Assembly (NCBI RefSeq): GCF_003201855.1
Contig: NZ_QJKI01000002.1
Span: 1-64,000, forward strand
DNA from: Rivihabitans pingtungensis
Lineage (GTDB): Bacteria > Pseudomonadota > Gammaproteobacteria > Burkholderiales > Aquaspirillaceae
Direction of reading: 5' to 3'
Length of the DNA stretch: 64,000 bases
Position numbers and translations under genes: made by a program. Each line of letters opens with the position of its first letter. Positions within the stretch are counted from its first letter, which is position 1. The notes under the pieces are model-generated. The model made no database searches. It was not told the origin of the DNA and saw only the letters and a program-made list of their open reading frames with translations. Shown one piece after another: positions 46,347 through 56,831 of the stretch.

Positions 46347-49300
46347 ATGCCCAAACGTACAGACATCCAAAGCATCCTGATTATCGGCGCTGGCCCGATT
46401 GTGATCGGCCAGGCCTGCGAATTCGACTACTCCGGCGCCCAGGCCTGCAAGGCGCTGCGCGAGGAAGGCTACAAGGTCATCCTGGTCAACTCCAATCCGG
46501 CCACCATCATGACCGACCCGGACATGGCCGACGTGACCTATATCGAGCCGATCACCTGGCAGATGGTGGCCAAGATCATCGAAAAGGAACGCCCGGATGC
46601 GCTGCTGCCGACCATGGGCGGCCAGACCGCGCTGAACTGTGCGCTGGACCTGGCGCGCAATGGCGTGCTGGAAAAATTTGGCGTCGAAATGATCGGCGCC
46701 ACCGAAGAAGCCATCGACAAAGCCGAAGATCGCGGCAAGTTCAAGCTGGCGATGGAAAAAATCGGCCTGTTCTGCCCCAAGTCTTTTGTCGCCCACACCA
46801 TGGAGCAGGCGCTGACCGCGCAGGCGCAGGTGGGCTACCCGACGCTGATTCGCCCCTCGTTCACCATGGGCGGCTCGGGCGGCGGCATTGCCTACAACAA
46901 AGAAGAGTTCGTCACCATCTGCGAACGCGGCTTTGAAGCCAGCCCCACCCACGAGCTGCTGATTGAGCAATCGGTGCTGGGCTGGAAAGAATACGAAATG
47001 GAAGTCGTGCGCGACCGCGCCGACAACTGCATCATCATCTGCTCGATTGAAAACTTCGACCCGATGGGCGTACACACGGGTGACTCCATCACCGTGGCCC
47101 CGGCGCAGACGCTGACCGACAAGGAATACCAGATCATGCGCAACGCCAGCCTGGCGGTGCTGCGTGAAATCGGCGTGGACACCGGCGGCTCGAATGTGCA
47201 GTTCGCCATCAACCCGGACAATGGCGAGATGATCGTCATTGAAATGAACCCGCGCGTGTCGCGCTCCTCGGCGCTGGCCTCCAAGGCCACCGGCTTCCCG
47301 ATCGCCAAGGTGGCGGCCAAGCTGGCGGTGGGCTACACCCTGGACGAGCTGAAAAACGACATCACCGGCGGCGCCACCCCGGCCTCGTTCGAGCCGTCGA
47401 TTGACTATGTGGTCACCAAGATTCCGCGTTTTGCCTTCGAGAAATTCCCGCAGGCCAACGACCGCCTGACCACGCAAATGAAGTCGGTGGGCGAAGTGAT
47501 GGCCATGGGCCGTTCGATTCAGGAATCCATGCAAAAAGCCCTGCGCGGCATGGAAACCGGCTTGTCCGGCCTGGACGAGCGCTCGACCGACCGCGAAACC
47601 ATCGTCCGCGAACTGGGCGAGCCGGGGCCGGAACGCCTGCTGTACGTGGCCGATGCTTTCCGCATTGGCATGAGCGCGCGCGAAATCTTCGAAGTGTGCA
47701 AGATCGACCCGTGGTTCCTGGCCCAGCTGCAAGACCTGGTGGCCGAAGAAGCCGCCGTCAAGGGCCAATCCCTGGACGCGCTGGACGCCGACACCCTGCG
47801 CCGCCTGAAGCGCAAGGGCTTCTCCGACCGCCGTCTGGCCGCACTGCTGGGCGTGGATCAGGGCGCGGTGCGCAACAAGCGCTGGGCCGCCGGCATCCGC
47901 CCGGTGTACAAGCGCGTGGACACCTGCGCGGCCGAGTTCTCCACCAACACCGCCTATATGTACTCGACTTACGAAGAAGAGTGCGAGGCGCAACCGTCCA
48001 GCCGCCAGAAAATCATGGTGCTGGGCGGCGGGCCGAACCGCATCGGCCAGGGCATTGAATTCGACTACTGCTGCGTGCACGCCGCACTCAGCCTGCGCGA
48101 ATCCGGCTTTGAGACCATCATGGTCAACTGCAACCCGGAAACCGTGTCCACCGACTACGACACCTCTGACCGCCTGTACTTCGAGCCGCTGACGCTGGAA
48201 GACGTGCTGGAAGTGGTGAATGTGGAAAAACCCATCGGCGTGATCGTGCAGTACGGCGGCCAAACCCCGTTGAAACTGGCCCGCGCGCTGGAAGCCAACG
48301 GCGTGCCCATCATCGGCACCACGCCGGACATGATCGACTGCGCCGAAGACCGCGAGCGCTTCCAGAAGATGCTGCACGCGCTCAACCTCAAGCAGCCGCC
48401 CAACCGCACCGCGCGCGACCCGCAAGAAGCCATCCGCCTGGCCGCTGAAATCGGCTACCCGCTGGTGGTGCGCCCGTCCTACGTGCTGGGCGGCCGCGCC
48501 ATGGAAATCGTCCACGAGCAGGCCGACCTGGAGCGCTATATGCGCGAGGCGGTGAAGGTGTCCAACGACAGCCCGGTGCTGCTGGACCGCTTCCTGAACG
48601 ACGCCATCGAAGTGGACGTGGACGCCATCAGCGACGGCGAACAGGTGATCATCGGCGGCATCATGCAGCATATCGAGCAAGCCGGCGTGCACTCTGGCGA
48701 CTCCGCCTGCTCGCTGCCGCCGTACAGCCTGGGCGCTGAGGTGCAGGACGAAATCCGTCGCCAGACCATCGCCATGGCCAAGGCGCTGAACGTGGTGGGC
48801 CTGATGAATGTGCAGTTTGCCATTCAGGGCGACACCATCTACGTGCTGGAAGTCAACCCGCGCGCCTCGCGCACCGTGCCGTTTGTCTCCAAGGTCACCG
48901 GCCAGCCGCTGGCCAAGATCGCCGCGCGCTGCATGGCCGGCATCACCCTGGCCGCCCAGGGCGTGACCCGCGAGGTGATTCCGCCGTACTTCGCCGTCAA
49001 AGAAGCGGTGTTCCCGTTCATCAAGTTCCCGGGCGTGGACACCATTCTCGGCCCGGAAATGAAATCCACTGGCGAAGTGATGGGCGTGGGCGGCTCGTTT
49101 GCCGAAGCCTACGTCAAGAGCCAGCTGGCCGCAGGCGATCGCTTCCCGAAACAGGGCAAGGTGTTCCTGTCGGTGCGCCAGTCGGACAAGAACGGCATTG
49201 TTGAAGTGGCCCGCGACCTGCTGGACCTGGGCTTTGAGCTGGTGGCCACCCGTGGCACCGCGCAAATGATCAGCGAACAGGGCCTGCCGGTGACCGCCAT

Positions 49301-49550
49301 CAATAAAGTCACCGAAGGCCGTCCGCATGTGGTGGACATGATCAAGAATGGCGAAATTTGTCTGGTGATCAACACCGTGGACGAAAAGCGTCAGGCGGTG
49401 CAAGACAGCTATTCCATCCGCCGCTCGGCGCTGCAAGGCCGCATTCCGCAGTACACCACCCTGGCCGGCGCGCGCGCCGTGTGCATTGGCATGCGTCATC
49501 TGCAAGACCTGGGCGTGTACAGCGTGCAGTCGCTGCACAGCCAGCTGTAA
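46347..49550 (+). CDS. carB: Carbamoyl-phosphate synthase large subunit
   Basis: A 1067-residue synthase with two homologous ATP-grasp halves. The first ([36 protein letters not shown]) makes carboxyphosphate and carbamate. The second ([40 protein letters not shown]) phosphorylates carbamate. The C-terminal MGS-like allosteric domain ([24 protein letters not shown]) is present. Length and order are normal. A GC hairpin (49562-49580) without a strong U-run follows the stop. Confidence 0.98.
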   Translation: MPKRTDIQSILIIGAGPIVIGQACEFDYSGAQACKALREEGYKVILVNSNPATIMTDPDMADVTYIEPITWQMVAKIIEKERPDALLPTMGGQTALNCALDLARNGVLEKFGVEMIGATEEAIDKAEDRGKFKLAMEKIGLFCPKSFVAHTMEQALTAQAQVGYPTLIRPSFTMGGSGGGIAYNKEEFVTICERGFEASPTHELLIEQSVLGWKEYEMEVVRDRADNCIIICSIENFDPMGVHTGDSITVAPAQTLTDKEYQIMRNASLAVLREIGVDTGGSNVQFAINPDNGEMIVIEMNPRVSRSSALASKATGFPIAKVAAKLAVGYTLDELKNDITGGATPASFEPSIDYVVTKIPRFAFEKFPQANDRLTTQMKSVGEVMAMGRSIQESMQKALRGMETGLSGLDERSTDRETIVRELGEPGPERLLYVADAFRIGMSAREIFEVCKIDPWFLAQLQDLVAEEAAVKGQSLDALDADTLRRLKRKGFSDRRLAALLGVDQGAVRNKRWAAGIRPVYKRVDTCAAEFSTNTAYMYSTYEEECEAQPSSRQKIMVLGGGPNRIGQGIEFDYCCVHAALSLRESGFETIMVNCNPETVSTDYDTSDRLYFEPLTLEDVLEVVNVEKPIGVIVQYGGQTPLKLARALEANGVPIIGTTPDMIDCAEDRERFQKMLHALNLKQPPNRTARDPQEAIRLAAEIGYPLVVRPSYVLGGRAMEIVHEQADLERYMREAVKVSNDSPVLLDRFLNDAIEVDVDAISDGEQVIIGGIMQHIEQAGVHSGDSACSLPPYSLGAEVQDEIRRQTIAMAKALNVVGLMNVQFAIQGDTIYVLEVNPRASRTVPFVSKVTGQPLAKIAARCMAGITLAAQGVTREVIPPYFAVKEAVFPFIKFPGVDTILGPEMKSTGEVMGVGGSFAEAYVKSQLAAGDRFPKQGKVFLSVRQSDKNGIVEVARDLLDLGFELVATRGTAQMISEQGLPVTAINKVTEGRPHVVDMIKNGEICLVINTVDEKRQAVQDSYSIRRSALQGRIPQYTTLAGARAVCIGMRHLQDLGVYSVQSLHSQL

Positions 49551-49662
49551 TTGCCTGCACTGCCGGGCCTGCGGCCCGGCGGTTTCACGGCGGCGCGCGC
49601 CTGGCGTTTTGCCATCGGCGCGCGTTTGACTTCCCGATGACATGTTCTGGCGGTTTTCGCAC

Positions 49663-49691
49663 TTGGAAACCGCCGGGCTTGCCGCTACAAT
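49663..49691 (+). promoter_or_regulatory. greA promoter
   Basis: TTGGAA at 49663-49668 and TACAAT at 49686-49691 with an optimal 17-bp spacer. Transcription should begin near 49698, about 100 bases before the greA ATG. Confidence 0.7.
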
Positions 49692-49721
49692 CGGGGCATT
49701 CCGTTCTACAGACGAACCTTC

Positions 49722-49758
49722 GCAAGCCGCCGTTTTTCAACGGCGGCTTGCCTTTTAT
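49722..49758 (+). terminator. Intrinsic terminator/attenuator in the greA leader
   Basis: GCAAGCCGCCGTT and AACGGCGGCTTGC form a perfect 13-bp stem with a TTTC loop (49722-49751), followed by CTTTTATT. It lies between the greA promoter and the start codon, so most transcripts might end as a ~60-base RNA. Confidence 0.8.
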
Positions 49759-49801
49759 TGTGTGGAAACCGGCCTGTCGCCGGCTTCCCTGGAGAAGCAA
49801 A

Positions 49802-50278
49802 ATGATCAAAGTTCCGCTGACCGTGGTGGGCGCCGAGCAGCTCAAGGCCGAGCTGCAACACCTGAAAAGCGTGGAGCGTCCGAGTGTGATCGCCGCCATC
49901 GCCGAAGCGCGCAGCCATGGCGACCTGTCGGAAAACGCCGAATACGACGCCGCCAAAGAGCGTCAGGGCTTTGTGGAAGGCCGCATCGCCGAAATCGAAG
50001 GCAAGCTGTCCAATGCGCAAGTCATCGACCCGTCCACCCTGGACGCCGATGGCCGCGTGGTGTTTGGCGCCACCGTCCAGCTGCTGGACATGGAAACCGA
50101 CGACGAAGTGCGCTACCAGATCGTCGGCGACGACGAAGCCGACATCAAACTGGGTAAAGTGTCGGTCAATTCGCCGATTGCCCGCGCGCTGATTGGCAAA
50201 GAAGCCGGCGACGTGGCCGAAGTGCAAGCGCCGGGCGGCCTGCGTGAATACGAAGTGCTGGACGTGCAATATCTGTAA
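49802..50278 (+). CDS. greA: Transcription elongation factor GreA
   Basis: A 158-residue GreA that rescues backtracked RNA polymerase by stimulating transcript cleavage. The N-terminal coiled coil with acidic tip ([23 protein letters not shown]) and the C-terminal FKBP-like domain ([27 protein letters not shown]) are standard. The ATG at 49802 follows GGAGAAGCAAA. The upstream open frame reaches back into carB and is not coding. It is followed 31 bp later by a DUF4149 gene. Confidence 0.97.
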   Translation: MIKVPLTVVGAEQLKAELQHLKSVERPSVIAAIAEARSHGDLSENAEYDAAKERQGFVEGRIAEIEGKLSNAQVIDPSTLDADGRVVFGATVQLLDMETDDEVRYQIVGDDEADIKLGKVSVNSPIARALIGKEAGDVAEVQAPGGLREYEVLDVQYL

Positions 50279-50309
50279 CTGAGCAGCCCCCACTCCAGGA
50301 GCCTGGGCA

Positions 50310-50777
50310 ATGGATGAACGCAGCTGGAACAGCCGCTTGCGCCAACTGGCGATGACGCTGTGGATTGGCGGCCAATGGCTGGCCGGCTGGGGCGTGGCCC
50401 CCATTCTGTTTGCCCGGCTGGACACCCAACTGGCCGGCGAGTTGGCCGGGCGGGTGTTCACCCTGGTGGAGTGGCTGGGCCTGGCCTGCGCGCTGGTGTG
50501 GCTGGGGTTTTACGCCTTGCGCCACGGCGGCGCCGGGCTGCGGCGCGGCGAAGCCCGGCTGGTGTGGGCCATGCTGGCCTGCTCGCTGGCCAATCAGTGG
50601 CTGATTCACCCGGTGATCGAGCGGCTCAAGGCCGTGCCGGTGGACGCCGCTGGCGCGCCAGCGCAGATGCTCGGCCTGGGCTTTGGCCCCTGGCATGGCG
50701 TGTCCAGCAGCGTGTATTTGCTGCAAAGCCTGTTGGGTTTGGCCTGGGTGCTGTGGCCGCGCCGCCGGGGCGATTGA
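50310..50777 (+). CDS. DUF4149 membrane protein
   Basis: A 155-residue inner-membrane protein of DUF4149, with four helices (LAMTLWIGGQWLAGWGVAPILFARL; VEWLGLACALVWLGFYAL; LVWAMLACSLANQWLIHPVI; YLLQSLLGLAWVLW). The family is often found between greA and yhbY/rlmE/ftsH in betaproteobacteria, as here, but its function is unknown. The ATG follows CAGGAGCCTGGGC. Confidence 0.85.
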   Translation: MDERSWNSRLRQLAMTLWIGGQWLAGWGVAPILFARLDTQLAGELAGRVFTLVEWLGLACALVWLGFYALRHGGAGLRRGEARLVWAMLACSLANQWLIHPVIERLKAVPVDAAGAPAQMLGLGFGPWHGVSSSVYLLQSLLGLAWVLWPRRRGD

Positions 50778-50784
50778 GCGTGGC

Positions 50785-51034
50785 TCAGTCACCATGATCT
50801 GAACCGATTGACTGGTGCGTAGACCGCTTTCGGCATAAGTTTCACCCAAGGCGTCGTTCCCGCGAAGGCGGGAACCCAGACCGCGCCACAGCGTGCGCGG
50901 TGGGCATTGAGCGTGCCGGATAGCCAGCACGCTGTGGATGCCCCTGGATTCCCGCCTGCGCGGGAATGACGTGGTGTAGCGCGGCGAGGGGTTCGTCGTG
51001 GAGCATGAACCCTCGTGTTTCAACGTGACTGGCT
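50785..51034 (+). repeat. Repeat family B, long copy with dRS3-type cores
   Basis: About 250 bp. It shares with 20909-21062 the blocks ATGATCTGAACCGA, CCTGGATTCCCGCCTGCGC, GCGAGGGGTTCGTCGT and GTGACTGGCT. It contains one exact dRS3-type palindrome at 50948-50967 and a variant GTTCCC-GCGAAGGC-GGGAAC at 50856-50875. An extra ~95 bp in the middle is absent from the short copy. Confidence 0.85.
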
Positions 51035-51077
51035 GCGCTGTCTGCGGCCGCATGCCTGGCGTCAGCCTGCTGTGCAT

Positions 51078-51110
51078 AAAAAAAGCGGCGAGGTGAGCTC
51101 GCCGCTTTTT
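51078..51110. terminator. Bidirectional terminator between DUF4149 and yhbY genes
   Basis: GCGGCGAG and CTCGCCGC with a GTGAG loop, flanked by A7 and T5. It works for convergent transcripts from both sides. Confidence 0.88.
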
Positions 51111-51142
51111 ACTTGCCTGAAATCCCCCGCGAAAATCGCGTC

Positions 51143-51162
51143 ATTCCCGCCTGAGCGGGAAT
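51143..51162. repeat. dRS3-type 20-bp palindrome
   Basis: ATTCCC-GCCTGAGC-GGGAAT matches ATTCCC-N8-GGGAAT exactly. It stands alone 13 bp from the yhbY stop, outside the family B element. Confidence 0.85.
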
Positions 51163-51174
51163 TCAGGGGGTTGA

Positions 51175-51492
51175 TCAGGCGGGTTTTTTCTTGCTTTTGG
51201 GCAGGGCGATTTTGGCGTCGCCGGTCGGGCGATAAATCACCAGCAGCTTGCCAATGTGCTGCACCTGGGCGGCGCCCAGTTCGTCGCAGATTTGCTCGAA
51301 CATGGCCACGCGGGCTTCGCGGTCGTCGCCCAGCACGCGGATTTTGATCAGTTCGTGGGCGTCGAGGTTGACGGCGATTTCACGCATCACCGCTTCGCTC
51401 AGACCGTTGTTGCCAATCATCACCACCGGGTTAAGCGAATGGGCCAGCGCTTTCAGATGACTGCGCTGATCAGAAGAGAGTTCGATTTTCAT
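51175..51492 (-). CDS. yhbY: Ribosome assembly RNA-binding protein YhbY
   Basis: A 105-residue single CRM-domain protein that associates with pre-50S particles. The RNA-binding loop is [15 protein letters not shown], with ALIKIRV-like [15 protein letters not shown] lysine-rich tail (PKSKKKPA) ends the protein. It is divergent from rlmE with 47 bp between starts, the usual arrangement. Confidence 0.95.
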   Translation of the reverse strand: MKIELSSDQRSHLKALAHSLNPVVMIGNNGLSEAVMREIAVNLDAHELIKIRVLGDDREARVAMFEQICDELGAAQVQHIGKLLVIYRPTGDAKIALPKSKKKPA

Positions 51493-51539
51493 CGTATTCG
51501 TTGTCTATAAAGAACAGTTTCAAAACACGAGTTTACTGT

Positions 51540-52157
51540 ATGGCACGCAGCAAAACCAGCAAGGCATGGTTGCAAGAGCATGTAAGCGACCCTTATGTGC
51601 ATATGGCGCAAAAGGATGGCTACCGTTCGCGCGCCGCCTACAAATTGTTGGAAATCGACGAAAAAGACAAACTGCTGCGTCCCGGCATCACCGTGGCCGA
51701 CCTGGGTTCGGCGCCGGGCAGCTGGTCGCAGGTGGCGATTGACAAGGTGGGCGAACGCGGCCGCGTGCTGGCGCTGGACATCCTGCCGATGAATCCGATT
51801 GCCGGCGTGCAGTTCATTCAGGGCGATTTTCGTGAGGACGACGTGCTGGCGCAGTTTGTGCAACTGCTGGAAGGTCGGCCGGTTGACCTTGTAATCTCCG
51901 ACATTGCCCCCAACATGTCTGGCAATAGCACCATTGATCAGGCGCGCAGCGCCTATCTGGTGGAGCTGGCCCTGATGTTTGCCCAGGAACACCTGAAACC
52001 TGGCGGACATTTTTTGGTCAAGGTGTTTCAGGGCAGCGAATTCAATGCTTTCCTGAAGGCGATGCGAGAAACCTTTACCGAGGTGCTCAGTCGCAAACCC
52101 AAAGCCTCACGCGACCGCAGCAGCGAAATCTACCTGCTGGGCAAAAATCGGCGCTGA
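51540..52157 (+). CDS. rlmE: 23S rRNA (uridine-2'-O)-methyltransferase RlmE
   Basis: A 205-residue FtsJ/RrmJ enzyme that methylates 23S rRNA U2552 late in 50S assembly. The N-terminal RNA-contact region is [23 protein letters not shown]. The SAM motif is [15 protein letters not shown]. The K-D-K-E tetrad is seen in [26 protein letters not shown] and SSEIYLLG. The ATG at 51540 was chosen over an upstream TTG. ftsH follows, as usual. Confidence 0.96.
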   Translation: MARSKTSKAWLQEHVSDPYVHMAQKDGYRSRAAYKLLEIDEKDKLLRPGITVADLGSAPGSWSQVAIDKVGERGRVLALDILPMNPIAGVQFIQGDFREDDVLAQFVQLLEGRPVDLVISDIAPNMSGNSTIDQARSAYLVELALMFAQEHLKPGGHFLVKVFQGSEFNAFLKAMRETFTEVLSRKPKASRDRSSEIYLLGKNRR

Positions 52158-52182
52158 CAGGCTGCGGTTCAGGGTTTACAAT
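52154..52182 (+). promoter_or_regulatory. ftsH promoter
   Basis: CTGACA at 52154-52159 and TACAAT at 52177-52182, 17-bp spacer. The -35 overlaps the rlmE stop codon. The leader to the ftsH start is about 85 bases. Confidence 0.65.
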
Positions 52183-52272
52183 GAAAAAGGCGCTGTTTCT
52201 GATGAAGTTTTTCTGCCAGGAAACAGCCCGGCTATATTTTTTGGCAGGCCAGGGCACAGTAAGGAGTCCGCT

Positions 52273-54180
52273 TTGAACAACATCGGTAAAAACATCGCCA
52301 TATGGGTCATTATCGGCCTCGTGCTGATGACGGTGTTCAACCAGTTCAGCAAGCGTCAAGAGACGCAAAACCAGGTCGAATATTCCACCTTCATTGGCGA
52401 TGTCGAAGCGGGCCGCGTGCAGTCCGTGGTGATTGAGGGCCACCCCTTGCGCGGGCAGTGGCTCAAGGGCCGCCGCGCTGACGGCAGCGCCTTCACCACC
52501 TACGCCCCCTACGATCCGCAGCTGGTCAACCAGCTGATCAAGAGCAATGTGCGCTTCTCGGCCAAGCCGGAAGAAGAGCCGTCGCTGTTGATGAATATCT
52601 TCATCTCCTGGTTCCCGATGCTGCTGTTGATTGGCGTGTGGGTGTTCTTCATGCGTCAGATGCAGGGCGGCGGCAAGGGCGGGGCGTTCAGCTTCGGCAA
52701 GAGCCGCGCGCGCATGCTGGATCAAGAACAAAACACCGTCACCTTTGCTGACGTCGCCGGTTGCGACGAAGCCAAAGAAGAAGTGAAGGAAATCGTCGAT
52801 TACCTGCGCGACCCCAGCCGTTATCAAACGCTGGGCGGGCGCATCCCGCGCGGCATCCTGCTGGCCGGCAGCCCCGGCACTGGTAAAACCCTGCTGGCCA
52901 AGGCCATTGCTGGCGAAGCCAAGGTGCCGTTCTTCTCGATTTCCGGCTCGGACTTTGTGGAAATGTTCGTCGGCGTCGGCGCCGCCCGCGTGCGCGACAT
53001 GTTCGAGAACGCCAAGAAAAACTCGCCGTGCATCATCTTTATCGATGAAATCGACGCGGTGGGTCGCCAGCGCGGCGCCGGTCTGGGCGGCGGCAACGAC
53101 GAGCGCGAACAAACGCTGAACCAGCTGCTGGTGGAAATGGACGGCTTTGACACCAATTCCACGGTGATCGTGATCGCCGCCACCAACCGCCCGGACGTGC
53201 TCGACCCGGCGCTGCAACGCCCGGGCCGCTTCGACCGCCAGGTGGTGGTGCCGCTGCCGGACATTCGCGGCCGTGAGCAGATCCTCAATGTGCACATGCG
53301 CAAGGTGCCGATTGCGGTGGACGTCAAACCGGAAATCATCGCGCGCGGCACGCCGGGCTTCTCTGGCGCCGATCTGGCCAACCTGGTCAACGAGGCTGCG
53401 CTGTTTGCCGCCCGCCGCAACAAGCGTCTGGTGGACATGGAAGACTTCGAATCCGCCAAGGACAAAATCATGATGGGCGCCGAGCGCCGCAGCATGGTGA
53501 TGACCGACGAGGAAAAGAAAAACACCGCTTACCACGAGTCTGGCCACGCCATTGTCGCCAAGCTGCTGCCCAAATCTGACCCGGTGCACAAAGTCACCAT
53601 CATCCCGCGCGGCCGCGCGCTGGGCGTGACCATGCAGCTGCCGGAGCAAGACCGCTACGCCTACGACCGTGACTATCTGTTGCAGCGCATCTCGGTGCTG
53701 TTCGGCGGCCGCATTGCCGAAGAGCTGTTCATGAACCAGATGACTACCGGCGCCAGCAACGACTTCGAGCGCGCCACCTCGATGGCCCGCGACATGGTCA
53801 CCCGCTACGGCATGAGCGACAAGCTCGGCCCGATGGTGTACGGCGAAAACGAAGGCGAAGTGTTCCTGGGCCGCTCAGTGACCACGCACAAAAACCTGTC
53901 GGAAGCCACCATGCAGCAGGTGGACAACGAAATCCGTCGCATCATCGACGACCAGTACACCCTGGCCCGTCGCCTGCTGGATGAAAATCGCGACAAGGTG
54001 GAAGTGATGACCGCTGCGCTGCTGGAATGGGAAACCATCGACGCCGAGCAAATCGAAGACATCATGCAAGGCCGTCCGCCGCGCCCGCCGCGTCCGGCTG
54101 GCAACACCGGCTCGGGCAACACGCCGCCGGCCCCGCCCGCCCCGGCCACGCCCACCATCAAACCGGCGCAGGAAGTCTGA
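52273..54180 (+). CDS. ftsH: ATP-dependent zinc metalloprotease FtsH
   Basis: A 635-residue membrane protease. Two N-terminal helices ([15 protein letters not shown] and [22 protein letters not shown]) flank a periplasmic segment. The AAA+ domain has Walker [20 protein letters not shown] and Walker [13 protein letters not shown], with second region of homology [13 protein letters not shown]. The zinc motif is [10 protein letters not shown] Pro-rich tail ends the protein. The start codon is TTG at 52273, with AAGGAG 6 bases upstream, and gives the family N-terminus [12 protein letters not shown] weak start may limit the level of this protease. Confidence 0.97.
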   Translation: MNNIGKNIAIWVIIGLVLMTVFNQFSKRQETQNQVEYSTFIGDVEAGRVQSVVIEGHPLRGQWLKGRRADGSAFTTYAPYDPQLVNQLIKSNVRFSAKPEEEPSLLMNIFISWFPMLLLIGVWVFFMRQMQGGGKGGAFSFGKSRARMLDQEQNTVTFADVAGCDEAKEEVKEIVDYLRDPSRYQTLGGRIPRGILLAGSPGTGKTLLAKAIAGEAKVPFFSISGSDFVEMFVGVGAARVRDMFENAKKNSPCIIFIDEIDAVGRQRGAGLGGGNDEREQTLNQLLVEMDGFDTNSTVIVIAATNRPDVLDPALQRPGRFDRQVVVPLPDIRGREQILNVHMRKVPIAVDVKPEIIARGTPGFSGADLANLVNEAALFAARRNKRLVDMEDFESAKDKIMMGAERRSMVMTDEEKKNTAYHESGHAIVAKLLPKSDPVHKVTIIPRGRALGVTMQLPEQDRYAYDRDYLLQRISVLFGGRIAEELFMNQMTTGASNDFERATSMARDMVTRYGMSDKLGPMVYGENEGEVFLGRSVTTHKNLSEATMQQVDNEIRRIIDDQYTLARRLLDENRDKVEVMTAALLEWETIDAEQIEDIMQGRPPRPPRPAGNTGSGNTPPAPPAPATPTIKPAQEV

Positions 54181-54200
54181 TTCTTTCTCGCCATCCCCTC

Positions 54201-54232
54201 GCGCGGCAGCTTCGGCTGCCGCGCCGCTTTTT
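54201..54232 (+). terminator. Hairpin terminator between ftsH and folP
   Basis: GCGCGGCAGC-TTCG-GCTGCCGCGC, then CGCTTTTT. A strong 10-bp stem with a UUCG loop. The folP start is only 15 bp after it, so folP may depend on read-through. Confidence 0.8.
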
Positions 54233-54246
54233 ATGGAGCTGAAAAC

Positions 54247-55092
54247 ATGTCCGCCGCTTCCCTGCATGCCGGCCGCTTTGTCCTGTTGCTGGATCGCCCC
54301 TTGATCATGGGCATTCTGAATGTCACCCCGGATTCGTTCTCGGATGGCGGCCGCTATCAGGGCGTGGCCGCCGCCCGCGCCCGCGCCGAGGCCATGCTGG
54401 CCGAAGGCGCCGACATGCTGGATGTGGGCGGCGAATCCACCCGCCCGAATGCGCCGCTGGTGTCGGTGCAGGAGGAGCTGGATCGGGTGCTGCCGGTGCT
54501 GGAAGCGCTGTGCGAGCTGGATGTGCCGATTTCGCTGGACACCCGCCGCACCGAGGTGATGCGCGCCGGCCTGGCGCTGGGGGTGGACGTGATCAACGAC
54601 GTGGCGGCGTTGGAAGACGACGGCGCGATTGCCGCCGTGGCGGCTTCGTCCGCCGCCGTGTGCCTGATGCACAAGCAGGGCACGCCGCAGAGCATGCAAC
54701 GCGCGCCGCAGTACCGCGATGTGGTGGCCGAGGTGATTGATTACCTGGGTGCACGCGTGCACGCCGCGCTGGCTGGTGGCATTGCCCGCGAGCGCCTGCT
54801 GGTGGACCCCGGCTTTGGCTTTGGCAAAACCGTCGAGCACAACTACGCCTTGCTGGCGCGCCTGGGCGAGTGCGCCCGTCTGGCCCCGGTATTGGCGGGG
54901 CTGTCGCGCAAATCCATGCTCGGCGCCGTCACGGGCCAGAGCGAACCGGCGGCGCGGGTGGCGGCCAGTGTGGCGGCGGCGGTGCTGGCGTGCCAGCATG
55001 GCGCGGCAGTGGTGCGCGTGCACGATGTGGCCGCCACCCGCGATGCCTTGGCGGTGTGGCATGCGATGCGCGACGCGCAGCGCGCGTGCTGA
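54247..55092 (+). CDS. folP: Dihydropteroate synthase
   Basis: A 281-residue TIM barrel joining p-aminobenzoate to dihydropterin pyrophosphate in folate synthesis, the sulfonamide target. Conserved loops: MGILNVTPDSFSDGG, DVGGESTRPNA, LDTRRTEVM, LVDPGFGFGKTVEHN and GLSRKSMLG. The ATG follows ATGGAGCTGAAAAC. It sits between ftsH and glmM, as in most proteobacteria. Confidence 0.96.
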   Translation: MSAASLHAGRFVLLLDRPLIMGILNVTPDSFSDGGRYQGVAAARARAEAMLAEGADMLDVGGESTRPNAPLVSVQEELDRVLPVLEALCELDVPISLDTRRTEVMRAGLALGVDVINDVAALEDDGAIAAVAASSAAVCLMHKQGTPQSMQRAPQYRDVVAEVIDYLGARVHAALAGGIARERLLVDPGFGFGKTVEHNYALLARLGECARLAPVLAGLSRKSMLGAVTGQSEPAARVAASVAAAVLACQHGAAVVRVHDVAATRDALAVWHAMRDAQRAC

Positions 55093-55121
55093 GCATTGTG
55101 CGTCTTGGCAAAACTTTAATG

Positions 55122-55150
55122 CTTACGGCATGGCGTGGAACGGGTAGAAT
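55122..55150 (+). promoter_or_regulatory. Candidate glmM promoter
   Basis: CTTACG at 55122-55127 and TAGAAT at 55145-55150, 17-bp spacer, about 78 bp before the glmM ATG. A moderate match. Confidence 0.4.
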
Positions 55151-55227
55151 CAGGACATCATCCCGGCGCGCGCCCATGCTGAGCCCTCAGCCTGCCTGCG
55201 CGCCCTGCATCACCTCAAGAGGACACG

Positions 55228-56571
55228 ATGAGCGCACGCAAATACTTCGGCACCGATGGCGTTCGCGGTGAAGTCGGCCAAGCGCCGATTACCCCGGACT
55301 TTGTCTTGCGGCTGGGCTACGCCGCCGGCCAGGTGTTGATCAACCACGACAGCGGCCACCGCCCTGGCGTGTTGATTGGCAAAGACACCCGCATTTCTGG
55401 CTATATGCTGGAAGCCGCGCTGCAAGCCGGTTTTGCCGCTGCCGGCGTGGATGTCTATCTGGCTGGCCCGCTGCCCACGCCGGGCATCGCCTACCTGACC
55501 CGCGCCCTGCGTTTGCAGGCCGGTGTGGTGATTTCCGCCTCGCACAATCCCTATCAGGATAATGGCATCAAATTTTTTGCCGAAGGCGGCGTCAAGCTGG
55601 ACGACGCGCTGGAGTTGGAAATCGAAGCGCGCATCGACACGCCGATGCAAGTGCGCCCCTCGGCCGAGCTGGGCCGCGCCAAGCGGCTGACCGACGCCCA
55701 GGGCCGCTATATCGAGTTTTGCAAAAGCACCTTCCCCAACGACCGCGACCTGCGCGGCCTGAAGCTGGTGGTGGACTGCGCCAACGGCGCCACCTATCAC
55801 ATTGCCCCCAAAGTGTTTCACGAGCTGGGCGCCGACGTGATTGAAATCGCCACCCAACCCAATGGCTTTAATATCAACGACCACTGCGGCGCCACCCACA
55901 CCAAGGCGCTGCAACAGGCGGTGCTGGCGCACGATGCCGACTATGGCATTGCCCTGGACGGCGATGGCGACCGGCTGATGATGGTGGATCGCGCTGGCCG
56001 GCTGTACGACGGCGACCAGCTGCTGTACGTGATGGCCAAGGCGCGCAAGCGCGCCGGCCAGCTGGAAGGCGGCGTGGTTGGCACGGTGATGACCAATCTG
56101 GCCATGGAACAGGCGCTGGCGCGCCAGGGCATCGAATTTGCCCGCGCCAAGGTCGGCGACCGTTATGTGCTGGAGCAATTGCTGGCGCGTGGCTGGCAGG
56201 TGGGTGGCGAAAGCTCTGGCCATTTGCTGTGCCTGGACCGCCACACCACTGGCGACGGCATTATTTCCAGCCTGCAAGTGCTCACCGCCCTGTCAGTGTT
56301 GGACACCGACCTGGCTGGCGTGTGTCGCGACTGGCAGCCCTTCCCGCAGACCATGATCAATGTCCGTCTGCAAGCCGGCATGGACTGGCAAGGCGCGTCG
56401 GCGGCGGCGTTGGCCGAAGCCGAAGCCGCGCTGGCCGGCTGCGGCCGCGTGGTGTTGCGCCCCAGCGGCACCGAGCCGGTGGTGCGGGTGATGGTCGAGG
56501 CTGAGGACAAAACCCTGGCCCAGCACTGGGCGCAAGTGATTGCCCAGGCGATTGATGGCCAGGTGCGCTGA
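55228..56571 (+). CDS. glmM: Phosphoglucosamine mutase
   Basis: A 447-residue alpha-D-phosphohexomutase converting glucosamine-6-phosphate to glucosamine-1-phosphate for peptidoglycan and LPS. It starts with [12 protein letters not shown]. The phosphoserine is in [18 protein letters not shown] (Ser near residue 105). The metal-binding loop is [13 protein letters not shown]. The sugar loop is [12 protein letters not shown] and the phosphate-binding loop [12 protein letters not shown]. It is complete and typical. The gap to the Anbu operon holds regulatory sites. Confidence 0.97.
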   Translation: MSARKYFGTDGVRGEVGQAPITPDFVLRLGYAAGQVLINHDSGHRPGVLIGKDTRISGYMLEAALQAGFAAAGVDVYLAGPLPTPGIAYLTRALRLQAGVVISASHNPYQDNGIKFFAEGGVKLDDALELEIEARIDTPMQVRPSAELGRAKRLTDAQGRYIEFCKSTFPNDRDLRGLKLVVDCANGATYHIAPKVFHELGADVIEIATQPNGFNINDHCGATHTKALQQAVLAHDADYGIALDGDGDRLMMVDRAGRLYDGDQLLYVMAKARKRAGQLEGGVVGTVMTNLAMEQALARQGIEFARAKVGDRYVLEQLLARGWQVGGESSGHLLCLDRHTTGDGIISSLQVLTALSVLDTDLAGVCRDWQPFPQTMINVRLQAGMDWQGASAAALAEAEAALAGCGRVVLRPSGTEPVVRVMVEAEDKTLAQHWAQVIAQAIDGQVR

Positions 56572-56703
56572 ACGGCCCGGCTCTCCTGACGGCGTCGCAC
56601 GGTCTGCGGCCACGCGCTTGGCCGTGAGTGCTGCACGGGGGTGAGTGGTGCTTGGCGCATCTCCTCTTCAGGTATTGCGCCTTGCCGCGCGGCGTATCCC
56701 GTA

Positions 56704-56730
56704 CAACGCGCACCATTATGGTGCGCGTTG
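56704..56730. promoter_or_regulatory. Perfect NtrC-type enhancer palindrome upstream of the Anbu operon
   Basis: A 27-bp perfect palindrome, arms CAACGCGCACCAT and ATGGTGCGCGTTG around one T. Its core GCACC-N5-GGTGC (56710-56724) has the spacing and bases of known NtrC sites such as those before enterobacterial glnA. Its centre is about 85 bp upstream of the predicted sigma-54 start. Confidence 0.75.
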
Positions 56731-56775
56731 GCGCATTCAGCGCCATCCGCAGCGTATTGTCCGGGCGCGCCAGCA

Positions 56776-56791
56776 TGGCACACCCCTTGCT
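56776..56791 (+). promoter_or_regulatory. Sigma-54 (-24/-12) promoter of the Anbu operon
   Basis: TGGCACACCCCTTGCT matches the consensus TGGCACR-N4-TTGCW at every defined position. Transcription should begin near 56802, 30 bases before the ATG at 56832. That also argues against the longer upstream starts of the first gene. Confidence 0.8.
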
Positions 56792-56831
56792 GAATATCGG
56801 GCTGATGCTTGTTTGCCCGGAATGCGCCGCC

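Noticed and set aside
44958..49643. 1561-residue open frame antisense to carA-leuE-carB
   Set aside because: Spans three well-supported genes, and its composition is that of a codon-bias shadow (His, Arg, Ala, Val), with no recognisable domain.
56628..56831. Longer N-terminus for the ATP-grasp gene of the Anbu operon
   Set aside because: The extension would lie upstream of the predicted sigma-54 start and over the NtrC palindrome, and has no family similarity.
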